Notes: generated by a model not told the origin, from the sequence alone. DNA of 64,000 bases from DATFDN01 sp035685165 (GCA_035685165.1 DASRBI010000001.1:46675-110674), one strand, 5' to 3'. Positions 10,660 through 19,074 are shown, numbered from the stretch's first letter. A program made the numbers and translations.

Positions 10660-10809
10660 ATGGTCGCCCATGAGACGATCAAGATGAAGCGGGACGCGGT
10701 GCTGCTCATGCCGAAGATCGGCATCGAGGTTCCGTTGGCCGAGCTGTACGAAGCTCTCACCCTGAGCGACGAAGCGGAGACAGAAACCAAGCCCGGCGGG
10801 GACGCGTAA
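10660..10809 (+). CDS. Short ORF between trpA and accD (49 aa)
   Basis: An ATG-TAA frame of 49 codons starting MVAHETIKMKRDAVLL, with a GAGGGG immediately before the ATG. It fills the gap between trpA (ends 10645) and accD (starts 10815) almost completely, leaving 14 and 5 bp, as expected of a genuine operon member. The protein is charged, has no membrane segment, and contains a short hydrophobic patch (VLLMPKIGIEVPLAELYEAL). I do not recognise a family. An internal ATG nine codons in is an alternative start. Confidence 0.5.
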   Translation: MVAHETIKMKRDAVLLMPKIGIEVPLAELYEALTLSDEAETETKPGGDA

Positions 10810-10814
10810 CGGCG

Positions 10815-11702
10815 ATGAGCTGGCTTACCGAATATGTCCGCCCGAAGATCCGCACGCTGTTCGCGCGGCGCGAAGTGCCGGAGAATCTCTGGCATCAATG
10901 TCCCAATTGCCAGCAGATGATCTTCGCGCGCGACCTGGAGGCGAACCTGAAGGTCTGCCCGCATTGCGGGTTCCACATGCGCGCCTCGGCCGCCGAGCGG
11001 CTGTCCTGGACGTTCGACGCCAACAGTTTTACCCGCATCGAGCTGCCGCGCGTTCCGCCTGATCCGCTGCGCTTTCGCGACCAGAAGCGCTACGGCGAGC
11101 GGCTGAAGGAGGCGCGCGAAGCAACCCGCATGGAGGATGCGATCGCGGTCGCGCACGGCACGATCGACGGCGAGCGCGCGGTGATCGCGGCGATGGCGTT
11201 CGAGTTCATGGGCGGCTCGATGGGCGCGGCGGTGGGCGAAGGCGTGCTCGCCGCAGCGCGGCTTGCCGTGCTGCAGGAGGCGCCACTGATCGTCTTCACC
11301 GCCTCGGGCGGCGCGCGGATGCAGGAAGGCGCGATCAGCCTGATGCAGATGCCGAAAACCGTGCTGGCGACGCGGCTCGTCAAAGAGGCGGGGCTGCCCT
11401 ACATCGTCGTGTTGACCGATCCGACCACCGGCGGCGTGTCGGCGAGCTTCGCCATGCTAGGCGACGTGCAGATCGCCGAGCCGGGCGCGATGATTGGCTT
11501 CGCGGGCGCGCGCGTGATTGAGCAGACCATGCGCGAGAAGCTGCCCGACGGGTTCCAGCGCGCCGAATACCTGCTGGCGCACGGGATGATCGACATGGTG
11601 GTGCGCCGCACGGTGCTGCGCGAGACGCTGTCGCGGCTGATCCGGCTGATGCGCGTTCCGGTGGAGACCGCCGTTGCGCCGCTGCCGGCGGCGGCGGATT
11701 AG
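10815..11702 (+). CDS. accD: Acetyl-CoA carboxylase carboxyltransferase subunit beta
   Basis: Beta subunit of the carboxyltransferase that transfers CO2 from biotin to acetyl-CoA, giving malonyl-CoA for fatty acid synthesis. 295 residues. The N-terminal zinc ribbon is intact (Cys29, Cys32, Cys48, Cys51), followed by the crotonase-fold core with FTASGGARMQEG and TDPTTGGVSASFAMLGD. It lies five bp after the short ORF behind trpA. The partner accA is separate, at 31642. Confidence 0.97.
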   Translation: MSWLTEYVRPKIRTLFARREVPENLWHQCPNCQQMIFARDLEANLKVCPHCGFHMRASAAERLSWTFDANSFTRIELPRVPPDPLRFRDQKRYGERLKEAREATRMEDAIAVAHGTIDGERAVIAAMAFEFMGGSMGAAVGEGVLAAARLAVLQEAPLIVFTASGGARMQEGAISLMQMPKTVLATRLVKEAGLPYIVVLTDPTTGGVSASFAMLGDVQIAEPGAMIGFAGARVIEQTMREKLPDGFQRAEYLLAHGMIDMVVRRTVLRETLSRLIRLMRVPVETAVAPLPAAAD

Positions 11703-11748
11703 CCTTGCGCTGGGCTCCCCCACTCGTGCGCTCCCTCACCTTCCCGGC

Positions 11749-11774
11749 CCCCTCCGCCCCTCGGGGCGGAGGGG
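11749..11774. repeat. GC-rich palindrome between accD and dedA
   Basis: Two 12-bp arms (CCCCTCCGCCCC and its exact complement) separated by TC. No T-run follows, so it is not a classical terminator. It ends 16 bp before the DedA start and contains the only purine-rich ribosome-binding-like sequence there. It resembles palindromes at 18936, 24258, 28481, 33156 and 46766. Confidence 0.7.
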
Positions 11775-11790
11775 AGTTCTGACACGCCGA

Positions 11791-12426
11791 ATGGAGGCGG
11801 CGAACGCGGGCCTGATCGCCGGCACGGTGATAACGGTTCTGCAGGCGGCGGGCTATTTCGGCGTGCTCGGGCTGATGGCGGTGGAATCGGCCTGTATTCC
11901 GCTGCCCTCGGAAGTGATCCTGCCGTTCGCGGGCTATCTTTGCGCGACCGGGCGGCTCGAGCTGTGGGCGGTCGCGGTGGTGGGAGCGGCCGGGTGCAAC
12001 CTGGGCTCGGCGGTTGCCTATGGCGTCGGCGCGGTGGGCGGGCGGTCGGCGGTGCGGCGCTGGGGACGCTTCGTGCTGCTGACCGAGGACGATCTCGACA
12101 AGGCGGACCGGTTCTTCCATCGCTTCGGCGGGCCGGCAGTGCTGATCGCGCGCGTGCTGCCCGTGATCCGTACCTTCATCGCGCTGCCCGCCGGCATCGC
12201 ACGGATGCCGCAGGGGCGGTTCCACCTTTATACGTTCCTAGGGTCGCTGCCCTGGTGCCTTGCGCTCGCCTGGGTGGGGCTGCGGCTCGGCAAGGCGTGG
12301 GCCGACACGCCGGGGCTGCACGCGGCCTTCCACGTCTTCGACGCCCTGGTGCTGGCCGGCGCCCTGCTGTTCGTGGCCCGCTTCGCCTGGGCGCGCCGCA
12401 AGGCGCGACGGCCAGGCGGGGGCTAG
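11791..12426 (+). CDS. DedA family (SNARE-associated/VTT) membrane protein
   Basis: 211 residues with four to five membrane segments. The DedA signature is clear: ESACIPLPSEVILPFAGYL near residue 30, and FHRFGGPAVLIARVLPVIRTFIALPAGIARM near 110-140. DedA proteins act as lipid scramblases or undecaprenyl-phosphate flippases and affect envelope homeostasis. The ATG at 11791 is the first in-frame ATG after accD; the frame is open earlier only through accD overlap. The stop lies close to the 3' end of the convergent methyltransferase gene. Confidence 0.88.
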   Translation: MEAANAGLIAGTVITVLQAAGYFGVLGLMAVESACIPLPSEVILPFAGYLCATGRLELWAVAVVGAAGCNLGSAVAYGVGAVGGRSAVRRWGRFVLLTEDDLDKADRFFHRFGGPAVLIARVLPVIRTFIALPAGIARMPQGRFHLYTFLGSLPWCLALAWVGLRLGKAWADTPGLHAAFHVFDALVLAGALLFVARFAWARRKARRPGGG

Positions 12427-12432
12427 CGAGGC

Positions 12433-13278
12433 TCAGGCGCGGGCCGAGACAAGGAATATCTGGCCGGGCAGGCGCACGACCCCACCCTGCTCGTAGCGGG
12501 CAAACTCGGCGCGCAGCTCGTCGCGGATGCGCGCCACCGTCTCGGGCGGCGCATTGCGTTCGGTGATCAGACCGCTCGCCGGTCCGATGGTAAGCGCATG
12601 ATCGACCGCCTGCTCCAGAGACTCGCCCCCTCCCTCGATCTCGGTCTCGGCGATCGCGATGGCGCGCCAGCCCGCCTCGTCCAGCAGCCCACGCACATAA
12701 TCGGGCTCGTCGAATGCCATCGGCCCCGGCGCGTGCGGTGGGCGCGGATTGGGGCGGCCGAGATGGCGCACAACGATGCCGAACGGCACCGACCAATGGA
12801 CGTTGCGCGCGAGCGGCCCCCAGCAGACGAAGGCGAGCCGGCCACCGGGCTTCATGGCCGTTCGGACATTGGCGAAGGCGGCGGCGGGCCGCTCGAAGAA
12901 CATCACCCCGAAGCGGGAGAAGGCGAGATCGAACGCCGCACGCGGAAACGGATGAACCTGCGCGTCAGCCAGCTGGAACGCGAGATTGCCGAGCCCTTCC
13001 CGCCTGAGCCGTGCCTCCGCCGCCTCGATCATCGGGCGGGATATGTCGATGCCGAGCACGTGCCCGCCCGGCGCCACGGCGCGCGCGAGCCGCACTCCCA
13101 TCGAGCCGGTGCCGCTGCCGATCTCGAGCACCGCTTCCCCGGGCTTGGCGGCAGCGAGGCGCAGCACGTGCGTGCTGATCTCCTCCAGCCAAACGTCCAT
13201 CTGATCGCCGAGGGCGACCCACCTCGGACCGACGACTTCGTTCCAGTGCTTGCTTTGGTCGGCATTGACGTCCGGCAT
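12433..13278 (-). CDS. Class I SAM-dependent methyltransferase
   Basis: 281 residues with a Rossmann-type methyltransferase core (Methyltransf_11/25 type). Motif I VLEIGSGTGSMG is near residue 50, the acidic motif II GIDISRPMIEAAE near 77, and a post-II LAFSRFGVMFF near 125. The ATG at 13278 has GGAGGGG 4 nt upstream. It resembles ubiquinone/menaquinone-type and small-molecule methyltransferases, but the substrate cannot be told. A gap of about 340 bp separates it from nrdA; that gap holds NrdR-like boxes and otherwise nothing I recognise. Confidence 0.85.
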   Translation of the reverse strand: MPDVNADQSKHWNEVVGPRWVALGDQMDVWLEEISTHVLRLAAAKPGEAVLEIGSGTGSMGVRLARAVAPGGHVLGIDISRPMIEAAEARLRREGLGNLAFQLADAQVHPFPRAAFDLAFSRFGVMFFERPAAAFANVRTAMKPGGRLAFVCWGPLARNVHWSVPFGIVVRHLGRPNPRPPHAPGPMAFDEPDYVRGLLDEAGWRAIAIAETEIEGGGESLEQAVDHALTIGPASGLITERNAPPETVARIRDELRAEFARYEQGGVVRLPGQIFLVSARA

Positions 13279-13507
13279 GATTTCCCCTCCGCCGTCCTGG
13301 CGAAGCGCCGTATTACGCTCCTCAGGCGGCGCTGTCGCCGCCCGGGGCGGGACCGGGCGCGGCGCGGCCGAGGCGTGGCGAGCCCGTGGCCGCCGGTCGC
13401 GGGTTCGCGCCCGCCCTGGCGCGAGGCGCCGGGGCATGGAACAATAAGGGAACTTAGCCGGACCAGCTGCGGATGAGCCGGAGAATCGTGACTGACCGGC
13501 AACAGGG

Positions 13508-13523
13508 AGCGGATATGTAGGGT
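13508..13523 (+). promoter_or_regulatory. Candidate NrdR box 1 (distal)
   Basis: AGCGGATATGTAGGGT matches the NrdR-box pattern ACACTATATATAGTGT at about 10 of 16 positions. On its own it is weak; its value comes from lying exactly 32 bp (about three helical turns) upstream of the stronger box at 13540, which is how paired NrdR sites are usually placed. Confidence 0.5.
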
Positions 13524-13539
13524 TTGGCTTCGTCAGCGG

Positions 13540-13555
13540 ACGCTATATATTGTTT
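13540..13555 (+). promoter_or_regulatory. Candidate NrdR box 2 (proximal)
   Basis: ACGCTATATATTGTTT matches the NrdR-box pattern at about 13 of 16 positions and is strikingly AT-rich for this genome. It lies 60 bp before the nrdA start. NrdR represses ribonucleotide reductase genes when bound to dATP/ATP, so this is probably the operator overlapping the nrdA promoter. Confidence 0.65.
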
Positions 13556-13615
13556 GACCGGCGCGGCGCGCTGTCTGCGAATTGGTGCAGAGGCGAATCC
13601 GAACGGAGGAACGAC

Positions 13616-15463
13616 GTGCTTGATGCAGTGCAGATGCGGGGGCGCCATCAGGTGCGCGTGGACCGGAGCCGCGACGCGCTGCTGACCGATTTCGGGCGCG
13701 CCACCCTGTCCGACCGCTACCTGATGCCGGGGGAGGAGTTCCAGGATTTGTTCGCACGCGTCGCCTCGCAATACGGCGACGACGCGGCGCACGCGCAGCG
13801 CATCTACGATTATATCAGCCGGCTCTGGTTCATGCCGGCCACGCCCGTGCTGTCGAACGGCGGCACTGATCGCGGCCTGCCGATCAGTTGCTTCCTGAAC
13901 GAAGCCTCCGACAGCCTGGAGGGCATCGTCGCGCTATGGAACGAGAATGTATGGCTCGCCTCCAAGGGCGGCGGGATCGGCAGCTACTGGGGCAATCTGC
14001 GCTCGATCGGCGAGCGCGTGGGCGCGGTCGGCAAGACCTCGGGCGTGATACCGTTCATCCGCGTGATGGACAGCCTGACGCTGGCGATCTCGCAGGGCTC
14101 GCTGCGGCGCGGCTCGGCGGCGGTCTATCTGCCGGTGACGCATCCCGAGATCGAGGAGTTCGTGGAGATCCGCCGGCCCACGGGCGGCGATCCGAACCGC
14201 AAGGCGCTCAACCTGCATCACGGCATCCTGGTGCCCGACGCTTTCATGCGCGCGGTGGAGGCCGACGAGGCCTGGCCGCTGACCTCGCCCAAGGACGGCT
14301 CGGTGGTCCGCAAGATTTCCGCGCGCGCGCTGTGGGTTCGCATCCTGACGGCGCGGATCGAGACCGGCGAGCCTTACCTGGTCTTCTCCGATCATGTGAA
14401 CCGCGCGCGCCCCGAGCACCATAAGCTTGCGGGGCTCGAGGTGCGGACCTCGAATTTGTGCAGCGAGATCACGCTGCCGACCGGGACCGACCAGCACGGG
14501 ATGCAGCGCACCGCCGTGTGCTGTCTGTCGTCGCTCAATCTCGAATCCTGGTTCGAGTGGGAGACGCATCCGACCTTCATCGAGGACGTGATGCGTTTCC
14601 TCGACAACGTGCTGCAGGATTTCATCGACCGCGCGCCACCGGGGATGGAGCGCGCGCGCTACGCGGCGATGCGGGAGCGCAGTGTGGGCCTTGGCGTGAT
14701 GGGGTTCCACTCGTTCCTGCAATCGCAGATGGTGCCGTTCGAGAGCGCCCTGGCGAAGGCGTGGAACAAGCGCATGTTCCGCCACATCCGCGAGCAGGCG
14801 GATACCGCCTCGCGCGTGCTGGCCGAGGAGCGCGGCCCCTGCCCGGATGCCGCCGATTACGGGATCATGGAGCGGTTCAGCCACAAGATGGCGATCGCGC
14901 CCACCGCCTCGATCTCCATCATCGCCGGCAATTCGAGCCCGGGCGTGGAGCCGATCGCCGCCAACGTGTTCCTGCAAAAGACACTGTCGGGCAGCTTCAG
15001 CGTGCGGAACCGGCATTTGCAGCAGTTGCTGGCCGAGAAGGGCATGGATGACGAGGAGGTCTGGTCGCGCATCACGCTGGACAAAGGCAGCGTGCGCGGG
15101 CTCGAGTTCCTGAGCGACGACGAAAAGGCGGTGTTCAAGACCGCCTTCGAGCTGGATCAGCGATGGGTGATCGAGCACGCCGCCGACCGCACGCCCTATA
15201 TCTGCCAGAGCCAGTCGGTGAACGTGTTTTTGCCCGCCAACGTGCACAAGCGCGATCTGCACCAGATTCACATGATGGCGTGGAAGAAGGGGCTGAAGTC
15301 GCTCTATTACTGCCGCAGCCTTTCGATCCAGCGCGCCGACGCGGTAAGCGAAAAGGCCGTTGCGCCGGCGGCCCTCGCGGCGATGGCGGACCCCGCCCCG
15401 ACCCTGCCGCTGCAGACCAAGCCCCAGCGGGTGGAGTACGAGGAGTGTCTGGCGTGTCAGTAG
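13616..15463 (+). CDS. nrdA: Ribonucleoside-diphosphate reductase, alpha (large) subunit
   Basis: Reduces ribonucleotides to deoxyribonucleotides. 615 residues, shorter than enteric NrdA because the N-terminal ATP-cone (overall activity site) is missing. The redox pair Cys92 (PISCFLNE) and Cys302/303, the thiyl cysteine Cys282 with Glu284 (NLCSEI), and the C-terminal relay cysteines (CLAC near the end) are present, as is the YYCRS motif. The GTG at 13616 has GGAGG six nt upstream. NrdR-like boxes precede it. The small subunit gene nrdB does not follow: the next gene is ftsY on the other strand. Confidence 0.93.
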   Translation: MLDAVQMRGRHQVRVDRSRDALLTDFGRATLSDRYLMPGEEFQDLFARVASQYGDDAAHAQRIYDYISRLWFMPATPVLSNGGTDRGLPISCFLNEASDSLEGIVALWNENVWLASKGGGIGSYWGNLRSIGERVGAVGKTSGVIPFIRVMDSLTLAISQGSLRRGSAAVYLPVTHPEIEEFVEIRRPTGGDPNRKALNLHHGILVPDAFMRAVEADEAWPLTSPKDGSVVRKISARALWVRILTARIETGEPYLVFSDHVNRARPEHHKLAGLEVRTSNLCSEITLPTGTDQHGMQRTAVCCLSSLNLESWFEWETHPTFIEDVMRFLDNVLQDFIDRAPPGMERARYAAMRERSVGLGVMGFHSFLQSQMVPFESALAKAWNKRMFRHIREQADTASRVLAEERGPCPDAADYGIMERFSHKMAIAPTASISIIAGNSSPGVEPIAANVFLQKTLSGSFSVRNRHLQQLLAEKGMDDEEVWSRITLDKGSVRGLEFLSDDEKAVFKTAFELDQRWVIEHAADRTPYICQSQSVNVFLPANVHKRDLHQIHMMAWKKGLKSLYYCRSLSIQRADAVSEKAVAPAALAAMADPAPTLPLQTKPQRVEYEECLACQ

Positions 15464-15510
15464 CGTGCTGCACGCCGCCCTAACAGGGCGGCGCGGCCCG
15501 CCCTGCCGAA

Positions 15511-15646
15511 TCGTACGAACTTCGAGCGCTCTGGGCGGCGAATCGTACGAAATGCGCGCTGGAAACGGGGCGGATCGTACGAAATCGCCGGCGGAAATGC
15601 CGGATTTCGTCCGAACTTCTGCCGCTCGGCGCGCCGATATGTACGC
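15511..15646. repeat. 32-bp-phased array of TCGTACGA palindromes
   Basis: The 8-bp palindrome TCGTACGA occurs at 15511, 15543 and 15575. A one-mismatch copy (TCGTCCGA) is at 15607, and a degenerate copy sharing the GTACG core is at 15639. All starts are exactly 32 bp apart, while the roughly 24-bp sequences between them differ. The array fills the gap between the convergent 3' ends of nrdA and ftsY, and the last copy touches the ftsY stop region. It is too short and too divergent for CRISPR; phased protein-binding sites or a decayed tandem repeat are possible. Confidence 0.75.
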
Positions 15647-15649
15647 GGT

Positions 15650-16585
15650 TCAGGCCGCGGCCGGCTCCTCGGCACCCACCAGGTCGCGGGCGAACTCGGC
15701 GGCATCGAACGGGCGGAGGTCGCCTGCCCGCTCGCCGACGCCGACCATGTGCACGGGCAGCCCGAACTGCTGGGCGAGGGCGACCACGATGCCGCCTCGG
15801 GCGCTGCCGTCGAGCTTGGTCACGGCGAGCCCCGTCACGGCCACCATGTCGCGGAACACGCGCACCTGCTGGATCGCGTTCTGGCCGGTGGTGGCGTCGA
15901 GCACGAGCAGCACCGAATGCGGCGCCGTGGGGTCCTGCTTGCGCATGACGCGGACGATCTTGGTCAGCTCGTCCATCAGCGCGGCCTTGTTGTGCAGCCG
16001 CCCGGCGGTGTCGATCAGCAGCACGTCCGCGGCCTCGGCCTGGGCCCGCCGCAGCGCCTCGAAGGCGAGCCCCGCGGCGTCCGCGTTCGGGGGGCCGGCG
16101 ATCACCGGGCAATGGGTGCGCTCGCCCCAGATTTGCAGCTGCTCCACGGCGGCGGCGCGGAACGTGTCGCCGGCCACCAGCACCGGGTTCAGGCCAGCCT
16201 CGCGGTACTGCTGGGCCATCTTGCCGATGGTCGTCGTCTTGCCCGTGCCGTTGACGCCGACCACCAGGACCACGTGGGGCTTGCGAGCCGGATTGATCTC
16301 CAGGGGCTTGGCAACGGGGGTCAGGATTTCGGCGATCTCGGCGGCGAGCGCCGCCTTGACCTCGGCGTCCGTCACCTCGCGCCCGAACCGGGTGCGGCGG
16401 AACTCGGCGATCACACGCTGCGCCACCTCGGTTCCGAGATCGGCCGAGATCAGCAGCTCCTCGAGTTCGTCCAGCGCCCCCTCGTCGAGCCGGCGCTTGC
16501 TGACGATCGCGGTGATGCCGCCCGAGAGCTTCTGCGTACTGCGCTGAAGCCCTTCCTTGAGCCGGGAGAAGAAACCGAGAGCCAT
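15650..16585 (-). CDS. ftsY: Signal recognition particle receptor
   Basis: GTPase that docks SRP-ribosome complexes at the inner membrane for co-translational insertion. 311 residues: an NG core with a very short N-terminus (MALGFFSRLKEGLQRS, amphipathic) in place of the long acidic A domain of E. coli. The G1 motif GVNGTGKTTT (110-119), DTAGR near 193, TKLDGSARGG near 265 and the closing GVGERAGDLRPFD identify it. The ATG at 16585 is chosen because the N domain starts immediately after it. Confidence 0.95.
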   Translation of the reverse strand: MALGFFSRLKEGLQRSTQKLSGGITAIVSKRRLDEGALDELEELLISADLGTEVAQRVIAEFRRTRFGREVTDAEVKAALAAEIAEILTPVAKPLEINPARKPHVVLVVGVNGTGKTTTIGKMAQQYREAGLNPVLVAGDTFRAAAVEQLQIWGERTHCPVIAGPPNADAAGLAFEALRRAQAEAADVLLIDTAGRLHNKAALMDELTKIVRVMRKQDPTAPHSVLLVLDATTGQNAIQQVRVFRDMVAVTGLAVTKLDGSARGGIVVALAQQFGLPVHMVGVGERAGDLRPFDAAEFARDLVGAEEPAAA

Positions 16586-16681
16586 GCGGCCGGATATAGG
16601 CCGGGCCGGAGTGGGGCGCCATGAATTGCCCGTGGCGGGGGCTGGTCCTAGCATCGCGGGAACGACGTCCGAGGATGCACG

Positions 16682-17833
16682 ATGACCGCGATGGCCTTCC
16701 GCTTCGATCCCGTCACCCTGCCGCCCGAAGCGGTCCGTTTGCGTCACGATGTCCGGGCGTTCCTCGAGGAACACAAGGCGCTGATGGGCGGGGACGGCGA
16801 CCGGCGCAGCCAGGAATTCAGCAAGGCGATGGCCGCGCGCGGCTGGCTCGGCATGACGTGGCCGAAGAAATACGGCGGCCATGAGCGAAGCGCCCTGGAA
16901 CGCTACGTGATGGTCGAGGAGATGCTGGCGGCGCGGGCACCTGTGGGCTTCCACTACACGGCCGACCGCCAATCGGGGCCGAACATTCTGAAATTCGGCA
17001 CCGAGGCGCAGCGGATGCGCTTCCTGCCGAAGATCGCCGCCGGCGAGATCAGCTTCTGCATCGGCATGAGCGAGCCCGATTCCGGCTCCGACCTCGCCGG
17101 CACGCGCACCCGCGCGGTCAAGGTGCCGGGCGGCTACCGCATCAACGGCACCAAGCTCTGGACCTCCAACGCGCACCAGTCGGACTGGATGATCCTATTC
17201 TGCAAGATGGCCAAGGAGGGCGAGGAGACCGACCGCCATGCCGGGGCGACGCAATTCCTGGTCGATCTCAAGAACTCGCCGGGAATCGAGATCAAGCCGG
17301 TGATCAACCTTTTGGGCGAGCACCATTTCAACCAGGTCTTCCTGACCGACCTCTTTGTCCCCGACGATTGCCTGCTCGGCGAGGAGGGCTCGGGCTGGAA
17401 GCAGGTGACGAGCGAGCTGGCCTTCGAGCGCAGCGCGCCGGACCGGTTCCTGGTGCTGTTCACGCTGCTCAAGGAGATGATCCGGGTCGCCGGCCATGAG
17501 CCCGATCAGGCGACGGCGGCCGGGATCGGGCGGATGGTGGCGCAGCTCGCCACGCTCCGGCGCATGTCGCTCTCGATTGCGGGGATGATGCAGGAGGGCC
17601 ACCAGCCGCTCATCGAGGCGGCGGTCGTGAAGGACCTCGGCACCCGCTACGAGCAGGATTTGCCGAATGTCGCCCGCACGCTGTTTCCGGGGATCGAGCC
17701 CGAGCAGCACGGGCCGGATGCCTATGTGGCGATGCTGGCCTCGGCCGTGATGAACGCGCCCAGGCTGTCGATCCAGGGCGGCACGCGCGAGATCCTGCGC
17801 GGCATCATCGCCCGCGGCCTCGGCCTGCGCTGA
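16682..17833 (+). CDS. Acyl-CoA dehydrogenase
   Basis: 383 residues, full-length FAD-dependent acyl-CoA dehydrogenase that introduces an alpha-beta double bond into an acyl-CoA. Family landmarks are the FCIGMSEPDSGSDLAG flavin/substrate loop near residue 120, the WTSNAHQSDWM region near 160, and a C-terminal IQGGTREILRGIIARGLG. The next acyl-CoA dehydrogenase starts 14 bp downstream; such pairs often form a heteromeric enzyme for branched, aromatic or steroid side-chain acyl-CoAs. Substrate unknown. Confidence 0.92.
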   Translation: MTAMAFRFDPVTLPPEAVRLRHDVRAFLEEHKALMGGDGDRRSQEFSKAMAARGWLGMTWPKKYGGHERSALERYVMVEEMLAARAPVGFHYTADRQSGPNILKFGTEAQRMRFLPKIAAGEISFCIGMSEPDSGSDLAGTRTRAVKVPGGYRINGTKLWTSNAHQSDWMILFCKMAKEGEETDRHAGATQFLVDLKNSPGIEIKPVINLLGEHHFNQVFLTDLFVPDDCLLGEEGSGWKQVTSELAFERSAPDRFLVLFTLLKEMIRVAGHEPDQATAAGIGRMVAQLATLRRMSLSIAGMMQEGHQPLIEAAVVKDLGTRYEQDLPNVARTLFPGIEPEQHGPDAYVAMLASAVMNAPRLSIQGGTREILRGIIARGLGLR

Positions 17834-17846
17834 AGGAGACGAGGCA

Positions 17847-18929
17847 ATGGCCCAGCGCGAGGAAACCCGCCTGCTGCTCGACAGCATGAACCGGCTGTTC
17901 GAGGAAAGGAGCACCAAGGAGATCGTGGACCGCGCCGAGAAGGGCGCATTTCCAGCCGAACTCTGGAAAGCGGTCGCCGAGACCGGCGTGCCGCTGGCCG
18001 CCGTGCCGGAAGCGGCGGGCGGCATCGGCGCCGAGTGGGGCGACATCCTGGCCGCACTTCGCGTCGCGGGACGCCATGCCGCCCCGATCCCGCTGGCGGA
18101 GACCATGATCGCAGCCTGGCTCGCCGCCGAGGCGGGGCTGGAGACGACCGACGGGCCGATGAGCTTCGGCCCGGTACGGAAAGAGGATCGGCTGATGCTG
18201 GAACGCGACGGCGCGGGCTGGCGGCTTTCCGGCACCGCCGCGCGCGTGCCCTGGGGACGGCAGGCCGAAAAGCTCGTGCTGCTCGCGGAGGGGCCGGGCG
18301 GGGAGATGGTGGTGGCGCTCGACGGCACCAACAGCGCCGAAGTGACGCCGGGCAAAAATCTGGCGGGCGAGCCGCGCGACACGCTGCGCTTCGAGGCAGT
18401 CCCCGTCTCGGGCGCCGCCGCCGCGCCCGCGAAGGCGGGCGTGGATCGCGCTGAGGCCTACCGGCGGGGGGCGCTGTCGCGGGCGCTGCTCATGTCGGGG
18501 GCGATGGAGCGGGCGCTCGACATCGCGCTGGCTTATGTGCCGGAACGCAAGCAGTTCGGTCGCCCCATCTCCAAGTTCCAGGCGGTGCAGCAGAACATGG
18601 CGGTGCTCGCCGGGCAGGTGGCGGCGGCCGGTGCCGCGGCCGACGGCGGGGCGGAGGCGCTGTCGCATCCCGATCCCGAGCTGCGCGAGCTGCTGATCGC
18701 GGTCGCCAAGACTCGCTGCGGCGATGCCGCGACGCTTGCCGCCGAGCTTGCCCATCAGGTGCATGGCGCGATTGGCTTCACCCAGGAATACGCGCTCCAG
18801 CTCTTCACCCGCCGGCTCTGGTCCTGGCGCGACGAATTCGGCGCCGAGGGCGAATGGGCAGCGGTGATTGGCCGCATCGTGTGCGCCCGCGGCGCCGCCG
18901 CGCTCTGGCCGACGCTGACGCAGGCATGA
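17847..18929 (+). CDS. Acyl-CoA dehydrogenase family protein (divergent partner)
   Basis: 360 residues and weaker in the family motifs than its neighbour. The N-terminal helical domain (WKAVAETGVPLAAVPEAAGG) and the C-terminal helices (AYVPERKQFGRPISKFQAVQ, then AHQVHGAIGFTQEYALQLF) are recognisable, but the middle flavin loop lacks the SEPDSGSD signature. This is typical of the second chain of alpha2-beta2 acyl-CoA dehydrogenases, where only one interface per pair is catalytic. It follows the first gene by 14 bp and is probably co-expressed with it. Confidence 0.85.
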   Translation: MAQREETRLLLDSMNRLFEERSTKEIVDRAEKGAFPAELWKAVAETGVPLAAVPEAAGGIGAEWGDILAALRVAGRHAAPIPLAETMIAAWLAAEAGLETTDGPMSFGPVRKEDRLMLERDGAGWRLSGTAARVPWGRQAEKLVLLAEGPGGEMVVALDGTNSAEVTPGKNLAGEPRDTLRFEAVPVSGAAAAPAKAGVDRAEAYRRGALSRALLMSGAMERALDIALAYVPERKQFGRPISKFQAVQQNMAVLAGQVAAAGAAADGGAEALSHPDPELRELLIAVAKTRCGDAATLAAELAHQVHGAIGFTQEYALQLFTRRLWSWRDEFGAEGEWAAVIGRIVCARGAAALWPTLTQA

Positions 18930-18935
18930 TCAATG

Positions 18936-18981
18936 CTCCTCTCCGCCCCTTGGCGGGCGGAGAGGCTGGGAGAGGTGGGGG
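18936..18981. repeat. GC-rich palindromic repeat (18.9 kb copy)
   Basis: CCTCTCCGCC and its complement GGCGGAGAGG flank a short loop. They are followed by a tail reading GAGGCTGGGAGAGGTGGGG. The tail recurs with one to two changes at 33177-33197, showing that these intergenic elements are dispersed copies rather than chance GC-rich sequence. Confidence 0.65.
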
Positions 18982-19074
18982 CTCACCAGGATGCCCGGCG
19001 TTTCCCCACTCCTTGCCAGCGCTTTCCGCCCCGCGAGGGCGGCGAGCGAGATTGGAACAAGGGAGGAGGGGCCC

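Noticed and set aside
12433..13437. Longer methyltransferase start at 13437
   Set aside because: The extra N-terminus is Arg/Pro-rich and unlike the family; ATG 13278 has a strong ribosome site.
15511..15646. CRISPR-like array at the phased palindromes
   Set aside because: Repeats are only 8-10 bp and degrade; CRISPR repeats are longer and near-identical. No cas genes nearby.
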